From assembly GCA_947044365.1 (NCBI GenBank), contig OX345636.1, forward strand, positions 54,601,746 through 54,665,745: DNA of 64,000 nucleotides. The letters run 5' to 3'. The notes below the pieces were generated by a model. That model did no database searches. It saw only the letters and a program-made list of their open reading frames with translations, and had not been told where the DNA came from. Every line of letters begins with the position of its first letter. The stretch's first letter is position 1. This stretch comes from Petrosia ficiformis. Lineage: Eukaryota; Porifera; Demospongiae; Haplosclerida; Petrosiidae. Below are positions 1-12,100 of the stretch, piece by piece. The translations under genes were made by a program, and so were the position numbers.

Positions 1-260
1 AACAATGTCTGTGGCAAATCTCTTTTCAATACGATTTTGATAAACTTCTTTCTCTACTCTATCAAGTCTTTAAATCGACACTTAAATTAAAAAAGTTGGG
101 ACAGAATGAATAAATGAATGAATAACAGAATGACAACCAAAGTGCTAAGACTCGCCCACGCGTAGGCGCGGCGAGCCAATAAATGCATTTGTTATTTTAA
201 CAATTCTATTTTTGCAGTGATATACACACACAAGTATAATTACAAACATTCATCCCTTGG
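1..260. other. Non-coding flank with MITE end remnant
   Basis: No gene is visible. Bases about 176-215 are the reverse complement of the end of the MITE at 3725-4100 (same run of codon-less sequence around a TGTTATTTTAACAATTCTA core), so this is a remnant of that family. A short GC-rich inverted motif (ACTCGCCCACGCG...GGCGAGCC) sits at about 150-177. Confidence 0.5.
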
Positions 261-681
261 CTTAGTAGATCTAGCTACTTTCATAGCTGCTTAGCTTCGC
301 AACATCAGCCTTCAAACAGATTTTCACCAGAACAAAGATTTCTTTGACGTTTTCATGCACATGTTACACATCTAATCATTGATATTTGACTATTATTTGA
401 TGACATTACAATATACTTGAATTTAATTGGTGTGCAGGATTCATTGCATACTGAGTCAGCAAAACCTAGAAAATGCTTAGTAGATCTAACTACTTTCATA
501 GCTGCTTAGCTTCGCAACATCAGCCTTCAAACAGATTTTCACAAGAACAAAGATTTTTTAGACATTTTCATGCACATGTTACACATCTAATCATTAATAT
601 TTGACTACTATTTAATGACATTACAATATACTTGAGGTGTGCAGGATTCATTGCATACTGAGTCAGCAAAACCTAGAAAAT
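261..681. repeat. Tandem duplication, two ~210-bp units
   Basis: Bases 261-475 and 476-681 are nearly identical and abut head to tail; both start CTTAGTAGATCTA and end CAAAACCTAGAAAATG. The second copy lacks a 9-bp stretch (AATTTAATT region) and has a few substitutions. It lies directly downstream of the stop of the Ulp1-like ORF on the minus strand. Confidence 0.9.
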
Positions 682-690
682 GCTAGAATG

Positions 691-1275
691 TCACCATACC
701 GGTGCAATAGAAATGGATGAAGGGTTTATTCCAATACAAAGCGAGGTGGCAAAAGCAATTGAAAAAACACCACAATCATTGCCACCAACTTGTATCTGTG
801 CAGCTTGGAAATGTAAAGTTATTTTCCTCTTGGGTGTACAAACTAGTAGATCAATAGTAGGCAAACTATCAAAAATAGTAGGCAAACTATCAAAAATATT
901 GATATCTCTAGGGGAGCATCCAATCGTTGAAAAGGTGATCCAATGTACTCCTGATAAGTTCAAAATCTGAACAAATTCAGCAGTTTCAAAGTCAAATGAT
1001 AGTCTCTCATCCTCACTCTTGACAACTCTCTTTCGCTCTCTTCCACTGAAACATCCCTTCTTTTCAATTGCTTTAGTTACTGACATGGCTGAGTACATGA
1101 AGGTGTCACTTTTGAATTTGTAGTGTTCGTTGGCCTTCCTCCTCAAAGACCGTTTCTTGTTTTTACTACATTCTGCTGGACAACGAAGCAAATGTAGGAA
1201 ATTATATACACGGTCATACTCAACAGCCGTTCTAACCATCTTACCAAAGGAGTCACGTGGTCCTGGGACGGGCAC
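691..1275 (-). CDS. Ulp1/C48-like cysteine protease domain, C-terminal part
   Basis: A 194-codon open frame whose C-terminal half looks like a Ulp1-type (peptidase C48) fold: GVHWITF (catalytic His), an Asp in the NIFDSLPT strand, and QVGGNDCGVFSIAF (oxyanion Gln and catalytic Cys), then LCIGINPSS. The N-terminal half (rich in Lys/Arg) is not recognised. The family is expected to deconjugate SUMO-like modifiers, but similar domains recur in metazoan DNA transposons, and a related domain sits in the pogo-like element at 12.0-13.7 kb here. The strand carrying the catalytic Asp is duplicated (IFDSLPT twice) by a 21-bp tandem repeat at about 855-896, which may spoil the fold. The start codon is not secure. 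Most likely a transposon-derived remnant rather than a host gene. Confidence 0.5.
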   Translation of the reverse strand: MPVPGPRDSFGKMVRTAVEYDRVYNFLHLLRCPAECSKNKKRSLRRKANEHYKFKSDTFMYSAMSVTKAIEKKGCFSGRERKRVVKSEDERLSFDFETAEFVQILNLSGVHWITFSTIGCSPRDINIFDSLPTIFDSLPTIDLLVCTPKRKITLHFQAAQIQVGGNDCGVFSIAFATSLCIGINPSSISIAPVW

Positions 1276-1372
1276 GTCATCCTAGGATCACGTGTCCCAC
1301 GGACGTGTAGTCCAGGCATACGTGTCCAGGGGACAACTCATCCTCTAACACCAGTAGTGGGTGTGGCTGGGG

Positions 1373-1480
1373 ATGATCGCCTGCATTAACTGTGGCGTCT
1401 ACAACTCGAGAAGATCTCCGAGTTTAGTCAGTAAACGAATATGTCTGGAGGCAGAAATAGAGTCACCTACTATTAGGAAA
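1373..1480 (+). CDS. Candidate first exon of the ankyrin/death-domain gene
   Basis: An ATG at 1373 opens 36 codons (starting MIACINCGVYNSRRSPS, ending IESPTIRK) that run straight into a GTGAGA donor at 1481 in phase 0, the phase needed by the exon at 3089. The surrounding 1240-1440 stretch is visibly richer in G, C and CpG than its neighbours, as expected near a promoter. No domain is recognised. The only support is frame, donor and position, so a transcript is needed. Confidence 0.35.
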
Positions 1481-3088
1481 GTGAGAGCATACATCCTGAC
1501 GTGTTCATTTACTATCTAACCTTGGAGGTGTAGACGCCATATTTAACAAAGGCGTAGATACATGTTTGTTCTAAAAATAGTAACAGACAGTCATTTGACC
1601 AATTTTAATTAAATTTGTAGTCGTTTGCTGCTCTTTCTTTTCCACCTTCTGGTTTACTTCATTATGGACTCCTATTAAGACTCAAGATTCAAACTTAATT
1701 TTCTGGAAAGAAGAGCTGTTAAAGCCATTGGTGTCAAATTTGTACATTGTTACCATTCATTATTATGACATGTACTTTATATACATGTAACTGTACATGT
1801 ACTAGCTAGTCAATATACATGTACATGTTTATCAATATCAAAGTTTCTTGTAAACATCACCTACCAAGGAAAGAAATTTATATTGATTTATATAGTCTAC
1901 TGTAATGCATGCAACCAAATGAGGACCCATTAATTTTTTCAGTGAGTTATTATAATTATAATTATATTTAGTCTTATTGATAAACTTTATATTATATTTA
2001 CTAGTTGATAGTTAATATGATTAACAGATCATGTTATACACATCACATGTATAGACCAGACTGATAACTGATACTAAATGTATGTTCCATAATTTACATA
2101 AAGTAAGCTTTACTGTTTTGTTTGCGTATATGTTTGCACGTAGAATCTGGTAAAGAAATTTTTGGTGCTTCCTGTTACAATCTACAAATTGTTATTTGGA
2201 AGAATGTAACCACTACTCATTATTAGTGAAGTTACAGTGTTTTTACTTTTTATGGCCCGTAGGGCCATCCCTATGATTGCTTCTCCACGGGTTCGATGTA
2301 TGTTTATATATATATATATATATAATTATATTATAATGTTTATGTCACCTACGCGAGTATGCGTTGTATACGTAGTTAAGGAAGTTACATCTTCCCGGGG
2401 GCTCGGTCAATTAATGGGCGTGGCGCCTAAAAGAACGCGCGATCAAGCTCTACAAACCAGCCTAAAGAAAGCTGTTGAGCTTACATAGAAACTGGAACTA
2501 ATAGCTAGCTATTCTGCCTGAAATATATTCCTATATTCTACAAGGTCCTTTGAAAGGTCAGGAGAGTAGATAATTAAAATAATAACTATAATAAGATGTT
2601 GTCTTTCATGCTTGATAAAGTCAGCCATGATTACTGAATGCTGGACACCACAAAGCAGTCATAAGGATACTTTTATCTTCACTTAAATTTGTAAAGCAAT
2701 CATAGGGATGTTTTTTCTCTATATTGATATTCTGATACTCAAGATAGGCTAGCTATTATTGTACATAAAGAATATAGACTGAGTCATGTCACAAAACTGA
2801 AAATGATAAATTCAGATAGTGGAATATAGTTTATCAACATAGGTATGTATCATGATTTATTATTGATACAAAAAGACGACTCAAAACATTTTCACATAAT
2901 TACAAATAAAATAATTATTATTATAAAATGTATAGTCAATGATATTTAAAAACAGTCCTTTATTAAATGTGTTGTTTAATAGTTTGATAACTAGACCAAT
3001 TTGAATAATAATTGTGTTTAGTATTATATTAATTAGTATTTATAATTTTAATTTTTGTTATTTCATTTTGACATACTCTGTACTATAG
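1481..3088. other. Intron 1 (if the candidate first exon is right)
   Basis: AT-rich sequence with no coding signal. It holds one dispersed repeat copy at about 2249-2470 and a short (TA)n tract at about 2306-2325. The 3' end is a standard acceptor (TACTATAG) before the exon at 3089. Confidence 0.5.
2249..2470. repeat. Dispersed repeat family A (GGCCCRTAGGGCCAT MITE)
   Basis: It begins TATGGCCCGTAGGGCCATCC, a near-palindrome, followed by CTATGATTGCTT, an internal (TA)n tract and an AAGGAAGTTAC motif. Recognisable relatives are at 37588-37770 (same orientation, alignable over about 200 bp), about 53177-53290, about 15907-15950 (inverted), and in reverse at 15240-15330 and 58160-58230. No ORF is carried. 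Confidence 0.75.
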
Positions 3089-3178
3089 GATTTGGATCTG
3101 AGTGAGGCCTATCAAAGGAATGATAAAGACGCGGTAAAAAACATCGTGGACACATTCTCGGACAAACAATATTCTCAC
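3089..3178 (+). CDS. Ankyrin/DD gene, exon: divergent ankyrin unit
   Basis: Acceptor CTATAG at 3083-3088, donor GTTAGT at 3179, 30 codons in phase 0. It reads DLDLSEAYQRNDKDAVKNIV..., the two-helix pattern of an ankyrin unit without the TPLH turn. It is the first well-supported exon. Confidence 0.7.
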
Positions 3179-6100
3179 GTTAGTTGTTTTTGATGGATAT
3201 TGTTGTTTTTGTTATTTATTTATCTTTTAATTAATGTGAGTAATTAATATATGCTTGTCTCTCATAAAATTAGTAATATGGATCAAAATATAATCTATTG
3301 ATAATTATATGTGATATGGTTTTCAGAATGAACACTTCAATAAAATAGTTTTGGTTGTAAACGTATATCTAAATGTTCATTATTCTGCCATTTTGTACAG
3401 GAAGCCAATTAATTTTTTTATACATGTAGAAAGCTTCTTAGATGCCACATTTAGTTAGTTTACTGTGTAAAATGGTGGAATAAGGAATAAGCATTTCATC
3501 ACACTTATTTACAGTAAAGTAGCAATTATGTCACAAATAAGCGAAAAATATACAATTACACAACACAACATCACCTTTTTAATGCTATTTATGACTAAAC
3601 TTTCAAGTGATATATTTAGCATTGATTGAAGACCTCTATGTTATTCACTGGCTTCTGTTAAATCAATCAGTGTGATTCTATCCTGAAACTAACATAGTAC
3701 ATAAAAATTAAGTATGAGTGACTTCTACACAGCAAAAATAGAATTGTTAAAATAACAAATGTATTTATTAGTACAGTTGCAGGGATACAAATTATAATTC
3801 ATTTAGTCACATAGGATGTTATGACTGCATGATAACGTACTTATACCAGTTATAATGAAATATCATGTCTAATATCTGCACAAAGAAGGTTTGGAAACCT
3901 AAAATAAAATATGTATTTTGCTTCTTTGTAAATCAATTAGACCATATAAGGAATTATAATTGGTAGTTTAATAAGTAATGTACATTGTATGTCACTATGC
4001 AGTCATAAGAAGCTACATGACTAATTAAATTACAATTTTCATTATTCATTGCAACTGTACTAACAAATGATTTTAACAATTTTATTTTTGTAGTGTACAA
4101 TTTGCTTAATCATTGCTTTGACTTTATCTCAATTATAATGTATTATATATCATTTGATAATCTATTGAACACTTTATCAGGTAATACGAAAACCCGATTT
4201 AAATCTCTGATTCATAAAAATATTTTTCTATGAGCTGGTCAAAATTGTTATTCCAATTCTATCATGTTACATTAGAAATGAGTTATATATACCACTGTGT
4301 TTATATCTGTCAAATTAGAATTGTATTGTTTATTCCGGAAGCCAATTTTTATACACAGGAAGAGTTACTATTAATCACATTTAAGTGGTTTCATATCCAA
4401 AATAACAGACTATCGAGTGTCTTAATGTAAGATTTTGTTTGTTGAGACAAGTTTTTATTAGTGTGTGAATTTATCTTTTCATATCTAATCATGTAATTAT
4501 AAGAGAAGTCATGTTTGTCAATTTTTAGTACAATATAATTATAATTACCTGTATACTCTCATTATACAAATCCACATGGAATATCACACACAGATGAACA
4601 CATGTACATACACACACATCCATGCATGTAACAAAGCTGTCTGCAATGTTAAATGTTGACTCATAAGTTGAGTAAAATACTTTCTTAGAGAAACTGTAAC
4701 AACTACTATATATAATTATACATAAAAGAAAAACCAAACTTAAAAAGTAAGAAAGAAGCTAACAAAGATGAGGCCAAGGCCTCCACTAACAAAACATATG
4801 ATAACCAACAAAAGATATACATTAACAAAAAGAAAGTTACCTACAAGTTAGCCTTATAATTAAACTATTTACACCTATCATCAAAGTCCATCAAATCAAC
4901 ACATTACATCACCCGCTCCTAAAGTTTGAGCACGACCTCGGGCTAAACACAAACCGAATAAACAATGAGTAACACAACCAAACAACAAAAGAAAAATATA
5001 TTCACATAGTTTCAGGTTCGGGGACGAAGTGAGTAGTTGTGAGGTATTGGTCCTTCTCTCCCTGTACTGTGAGTTTTCTTTGAGGGGGTCTTTCGTTTCC
5101 TTGAACTTGGACCAAGCCATGACACATCGCTCAGTTCTTTAGGACAGGACACAATTCGATCCATACTGACAAAAATAGGTTGATCGTCTGGTTTATCCAC
5201 TGGTCTCACTAATACACAATTGTTTGGTCGAACCTCTATAATACGATATGGACCATGATAAGGGAGTGCCATCTTTCGATTCTTTCCTTGGTCTTCATAT
5301 GGCATGTACACCATAACTCTTCCTCCAACTACGTGTTGAGGTTTCTTTGCCTTCTTGTCATAATAAGTCTTCTGATGTTTTTGTGCACGACCAATGTTTG
5401 TTCTTGCAATTTTCCAAGATTCAGTTAAACCAGTCACTAAATCGAGCTTATAATCGTCAATATCAACTTGATAAGGGGTTCGTACTGTAGACAATGCAGT
5501 TTCAGTAGGGATCCTTGCATCACGTCCATATAAAAGATAGAAGGGTGATTCTTGAGTAGACTCATGTGGTTTAGAGCGATAGGCAAACAGTAGATGCTGA
5601 ACATACTTATCCCAACAGTTTCCAAACTTCTGAGCATGTTTGGCAATCATCGCTCTAAGGGTTTTATTGAAGTTCTCAACAAGTCCATCAGTCTGAGGAT
5701 GATAAGCGGTAGTATTGATTTTCTTCATCCCTGTAATTTGGCAAATATATTGTATAAGGTCAGACAATAGATTGGGACCCCAGTCTGAAAGTAATTCCCT
5801 TGGAACCCCATGTCTGCAAATGATATGATCGACCAGTAACTTGGCAATTGTCTCACTAGTCTTGTCCTGGGTTGGAAATGCCTCGACCCACTTAGTGAGA
5901 TATTCAACGAAGACAACAAGGTAACGATTCCCATTCGAAGTCTCAGGTATCTCTAATATATCAACACCAACTCTGTCAAAAGGGTCACCAACAGTCAAAG
6001 AGTTTAATGGGGGTCTACTTCGATGTCCTGATCCTCGATAAGCAGCACAGGTAAGACACGCTCTGCAGTGACGATGTACATCAGAATACATACCATCCCA

Positions 6101-9100
6101 CCAGAACCTCCTAGTCAGTTTTTCATACAAGCCTTTTGCAGAAAAATGTCCTGAAAATGCTCCAGAGTGGTTTTCTTTCATTATGGGTTCTTTCATTGCT
6201 TCTGGAACGGCTAGTCTTGGACAATCTTTTCTGCTTGGGTCCACAAAGTAAAGAACATCATCAATTAGAGTGAATCGCTCTTTCCCTAATACAATCCTCT
6301 TATCTCTAGCATTATTGGGTAGTACGCTTTCTTTTAAGTAAGTGATAATCTCTTGGAGACAAGGGTCTTGACTTTGTAGTTGATGGATCTGGGTCTGTTC
6401 TTTGTTTTCAACTTGGAGTGTCACATTAGCTACAGTGCAGGGTATTCTTGTATCTACAGAATTCTCCTCTGGGTCCATGAGAGGGGCTCTAGACAAAGCA
6501 TCTGCATGGGTATTAACCCTGCCAAGACGATATTTAATTTCTAAGTCTAGTTCTGCTAGGGCTATTCCCCATCTAACTAGTTTTCCAGAAGGGTGTTGTG
6601 TCATCAACATTGATCGTAACGGAGAATGGTCTGTATAAACAGTACACCTGTGTCCAAATAAGTAGGGCCTGAAATGCTTCACTGCCCATACAACTCCAAG
6701 AGCTTCCAATTCCGTAATACCATAGTTTTTCTCATGTTTACTTACAGTTCGGCTTGCATAAGCAATTGGATGAAATTGTCCATTATCCTCCTGCTCTAAT
6801 ACAGCTCCCAGACCATCTCCACTAGCATCTGTATGTAGTGTAAAAGGTAAATCAAAATTAGGATAAGCTAACACAGGAGGGGTGATTAGACAATCCTTTA
6901 GCTTCTGAAAGGATTCTTCACACTTCCTTGTCCAAAGAAATGGTACATCTTGACGGGTAAGTGAGTGTAGAGGGGTAGCAATTTTGGCAAAATTGGGTAC
7001 AAACCGACGATAATAACTAGCCATCCCCAGAAATCTTCTTACCTCCTTAACAGATGTGGGTACTGGGAAATTCTCCACTGCCCTCACTTTCCCGAGATCT
7101 GGCTGAATTCCTTTCGAGGAAATCACATGACCTAAATACACTACCTCTGGCTGGGCAAAGTGGCATTTCTTGGAGTGTAATTTCAAACCAGCTGCCCTTA
7201 ACCTACCAAAGATCTGTTTGAGATGATCAACATGTTCTTCCACTGTTCGAGAAAATACCAAAATGTCATCAATATAGACACTACAAAATGGCTGATCACC
7301 TCCTAATCCTGTTAAAATCTTCTGCATGAGAAATATCAGATGACATTTTGGTATTTTCTGGAATGTAGCAGGAGCATTGCACAATCCAAAAGGCATCACT
7401 CGAAACTCGTAGAGCCCATTGAAAGTAGTAAAGGCTGTTTTCTCTTGAGAATTAGCATTCATTCGTATCTGCCAATAACCACTTTTGGCATCTAGAGTGG
7501 AGAATACAGCACTTCCTTTTAATTGATCTAGAAGATCGTCAATTCGAGGTAAAGGGAAAACATCTTTACGAGTCACAGCATTCAATCGTTGATAGTCGAC
7601 ACAAAATCGCTCTCCGTCCTTCTTCTTTACAACAGGGCTCGCCCACGAGCTTGAAGACTCTTCAATGACTCTCTGTTCCAACATCTCTTGCACCATTTGA
7701 GCAATTTCAGGACGTGAGGCAAAGGAGACCCTACGGGGTTGTTGGCATATTGGTGGTGTATCTCCAGTCTCTATCACATGTTCCACTCCCACTACTCCTC
7801 CTGGACCGTCCCAGTAGCGAAAATATCACTAGCTTCTTCTATAGCTTCCTCTACCCTATTTATTTTATTTCGTGCTCTGAATGTGCATCCTTATTGATAT
7901 CGAGGCTGTTGTTGCACAAATCAATGGCTGTCCTGACTCCAAAACAGTGGAATATAAACGATGGATTTTGCAAGACAGATCATCCTTTAAATTCATAATT
8001 TGAGTTTCCTCACAAAAGGGTTCAGAATGCCCAACTATCTGGCCAGCAGCAATTTTTTGATTATCAGTAGAGGGATTCAGCACTACTATCTTGACTTTCC
8101 CATTGTGGTCTGGCTCAACAATCATTTCTTCTACCAGGAGACCACTGGACTTAAACTGTTGGTTCCCTTCTATAAATACTGGTGATTCTTTGTTATGAGG
8201 CCCTTGCAACTCTGCCTCCACAACAACACTGGTTCGTGCAGGAACCCTACAGGATGAGATGAGTCTGACACTTGCTTCTGATATTTCTGAGGGGTAAGAC
8301 TTCTCCACATCCCCCAGTGGTCCAGTATGAGTAGATACTCCAGGTCCTGGGATCATCAATCCTAATGGCATCACTACGTTAGTACCCAGTAGACAAGGCT
8401 CTCCTATTGTTCCTTGGTTTGAGCGTAAATAGACTGGAGCTGTCACCCTGGAACCTTTCCATTCAAATTCCAATTCAACCTGAGCACCAATAGGTATAGG
8501 TCGTTGGCTGTAGTCACGAAGTGTAGCCTTTGGAGGCTTCAGTGCATCAACGGTGATTCCAGCAGCATGACCGATCTTCTGAAAGAGATCAAAGGATAAG
8601 ATAGATGATGAGGAACCAGCATCCAACAATGCTTCCACTGGCACTCCAGCAATTTTTACCTCAGCATAATACAGAGGGCCTAAAGCTCCTGTAACAGTAT
8701 CAGTTATCCCCTTTCCATTCTCATTCTTACTTCCATAAATAGTAGTCATTCGCTGAAATTCTGCATCAGTCCTTTTCTTTTGGAGACGATTACATCGATC
8801 TGAGAGTAACTCCGTTGTATCGGATGTAATAGCTGAACTATATCCAGTGGTATTCCCCTTTCCAGAGGCTTCAGTTGGTCTTCTTCTAGCATAACAGTCT
8901 CTTTGCTTATGACCAACTCCTCCACAAGAATAACAAGTAAGTGTTGAACTATTAGTTCTTTGCGGCTGTTTGATTGAGGACGAGGTCTGGACTTTATTAC
9001 TCTCAATTTTTCTGTCAGCATCTGAGGTTAGCCTAGTTGACTGACTCCTGTTGTTAGTGTGAACAGACCGACTATTGATTAGACTATCTCTTGGATGCAT

Positions 9101-12100
9101 TTCACTGAGTTGTCTTTCTTGCTCCTCTGCCGTTCTGGCTTGGTACAGAGCATCATTAAAAGATTTAGCTGAGGGCAATACTTTTTCTTGCCACCTCAAC
9201 AGCAGTCCTTGTACAAATAAGTCCCGTTTTAGCAGCTCCTTAGATTCCTGGTCCATGCCCGATCTAATTCCGTAGCTCCTCAAATGATATTTCAAATTCA
9301 CGGGTATAGTCGTCCACAGCTTCTCTCTCTTTTTGTTTTCTTCGCAACAGCTGGGCAGAAGCTAATGCCTCTCTACGAGCTGGCTTCAGTCGCTCCATTA
9401 GAGACTTCTTTGCACACTCACGTCTCTTTTGATTCTGCAGAGAGCACTTCATATGTGCTTTCAGCTCGTCCCGTTAGGTGTAGCTCAAACTGAAGCAACT
9501 TCTCCCTATCCATCCAGGCTTGAAGTTCGGCATGCTTCTCGAGCTTCTTTATCCATCTTTCGTAAGCTCCTTCATCTGAGCGGTTTTCCCCAGAGAATTC
9601 AAGAATAGGTGGAAGTCTAGTTCTCCTTTGATCGATTGCTTCTCGCTCTCGCTCTCCTTTGTGGGACCCGCCCCTAATGCTCATTGAGTGTCTTCTGTCT
9701 GTTGCATCCTCAGACATCCGTGTAATAAACTGTTCTTTCTCCCGGAGATTTTCACGCAGGACATCCAGTAGCTCGTCTACTCTAGCAAGTTCCCTTTTGT
9801 GATTTTCCCCTAATTCTGATCGTATCTGTTCTTTTTCTTGAGCAACAATCAGTCGTAAATTAGTCTCTGCTTCTTTGGCTCTCCTTAAATTCTCAGAAGA
9901 TTCGAGTGCAATTTCAGCAGCTTTCTCCTGCTCACTTTGCAACAACTCCTCTAACGCAACCAGACGCTCCTGAAGTCCCTTACATCAGCTTCCAGTCTGT
10001 CTCTTGCATTTTCTGCTTCTGAGAGTTTTCCTTGTAGCTCTCCTACTTGAATTTCCAACTCTTGCTTAGTAGGCATTCTGTCTCAGTGGGACCTCCAAAT
10101 GTAACAAAGCTGTCTGCAATGTTAAATGTTGACTCATAAGTTGAGTAAAATACTTTCTTAGAGAAACTGTAACAACTACTATATATATACATAAAAGAAA
10201 AACCAAACTGGTGAACATGAAATAGTTGAATATTGTGAAAACGTGAATATAAGCATAATATTATACATGTACATCCTGGACAATGTTATAATTCTCCATA
10301 TACAAGATTGTTTCACGATTCCTTATAATCTATGAACAAGTACATGAAAATAGCAAATGCACACATAGGTTTCATGTATAATTCCTTCTCTCCACTATAT
10401 TGAGTTTCCCCCCTACATTTCAGGCCAGATTTACTTCAACATGTAACAAATATATCCTCAGATGGCGTATAAATCATAAATATATCCTGGGGAACATATA
10501 CCTACATGTATTTCCTTTCTGTGTTTGTCACAGATAGATTAATTGCTGTTTTTATTATCATTTATTGTGTTGTTTAATAGCTTTGTGTTTCAGTACTAAT
10601 ATTTTGTATATTTAAAAAATGCCCATGTTGTCATACATCATGCACCCATTATTACTGACCCAATCTCCTGGTAGTAGTAGATAATAATCTATACTGAGAA
10701 AAATGTAATATTCGAGAATAAAAAGACATACATCTACCCACATGGTTAAACTATACTCGCATACATGAAACACACTCCTTTGGTCTTGTGTCCTATACTC
10801 AGACTGTGAATAAAAAGTGATCTTTAATTTCTTTACAGATGCAAATATTTACTTAAGTCAGTATTCATGTAAATGTTATAAATTTATGTCCTACGTTAAC
10901 CTCCCAAACTTGTTCGCATGCTTTTTGGGTTTTGACGTCCCTACATCTTTCTCATTTTTATTGAAAATGTTTTTATTATTCTTGTTATAATGTATCAGTA
11001 CTGCCCCATTATAAACAGTTACATGGACACCCGACTGTTTACATTGTACACAACTTGTATGTTGCGACATATATCTATTGCAATCACCCCTTTTATGTAT
11101 GTACATTTCTTTAAACACCTCTTATTTATTTTAAAATTCAACCTATTTTTATAAATGTCAATGAAATATTTGATGAATATTATGTAACAAATTGTATGAA
11201 ATGTAAACTATATACCTTGTCAATTCTACATGTTAAGCCAGAGATTTCTAAGAGCTTTAATTTAACATTACCAGCCTGACAAGTTTACAATCATTCACCT
11301 TTCTGCTTTCCTGACACTAATGAAGCTTGATATCACCTTTTTATCTCTTCATTAAGAAACAACTCATGTTAATGTATACATGTATATCAGGATAATGTAT
11401 TAATACTCCACTCTCTATACAGAATATGAGGATATTTCATGCAATTAGGTACGAAGAGGAGAAAGAAGTGGAATCACTCATAAGAGATTCCAATACAGAT
11501 TTGAATTGGAAAAATGAACTTCAATTGGTGAGTGCATGTCATCCTATAAATTAATAGTTCTAGTTATTATGATTTAATAATTATTATTGAATATCCATTC
11601 TATTATGATGGCATATACTAGACATTATTATGAAATGGTAAATTGAGTGTGGATATACTGACAAAGAATATTTCATTATTGTGAACCTTGTCTTCGTTAT
11701 TTGTGTAAATGTCTTATGAATTTCCTTAATAATTATTACTATTTCATTTCTCCCTCCCTCGTATTGGTTCCGTGATCAATGGATGTTATTGTTTGGTGGG
11801 GGAGAGGGGCTTACAAAGCCAAATTCAAAGTGTGCCAAGAGTTTTCTCTTATTAGTTATTCATGAGGGCATACATTTCGCTACAAACTGGTAAATTGATC
11901 CATGTACAGTATTTATAGTCTGTTGAATTATGATGCAAACAAACCAAATCTGCAGTATAAATGATGTATGTCATATTAATAATATCAGTGTTTACCAATA
12001 CACAAATGTAGCTCACATAAGTATTAAATTTTCCTTTACTTACTGTATAGCGGGAATTATTTGAATGGTGCAAAATTTCGTTATTTCAAAGTCTTCCTGG

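Larger units (their letters stand above)
4627..10209 (-). mobile_element. Ty3/gypsy LTR retrotransposon in intron, antisense
   Basis: Gene order on the minus strand is gag - CCHC knuckle - protease - RT - RNase H - integrase, the normal Ty3/gypsy order. It is bounded by direct repeats 4627-4740 and 10100-10209 that are almost identical. The left LTR probably extends to 4911 (see its entry), so the 5' LTR on the right would be truncated; no clean target duplication was found. The gag-protease part has several frameshifts whereas the 926-codon RT-integrase frame is open, so it is young but non-autonomous. It interrupts the ankyrin/DD gene between the exons at 3089 and 11423. Confidence 0.9.

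Noticed and set aside
680..970. 96-codon + strand frame
   Set aside because: It is the antisense shadow of the Ulp1-like frame, which has clear catalytic motifs.
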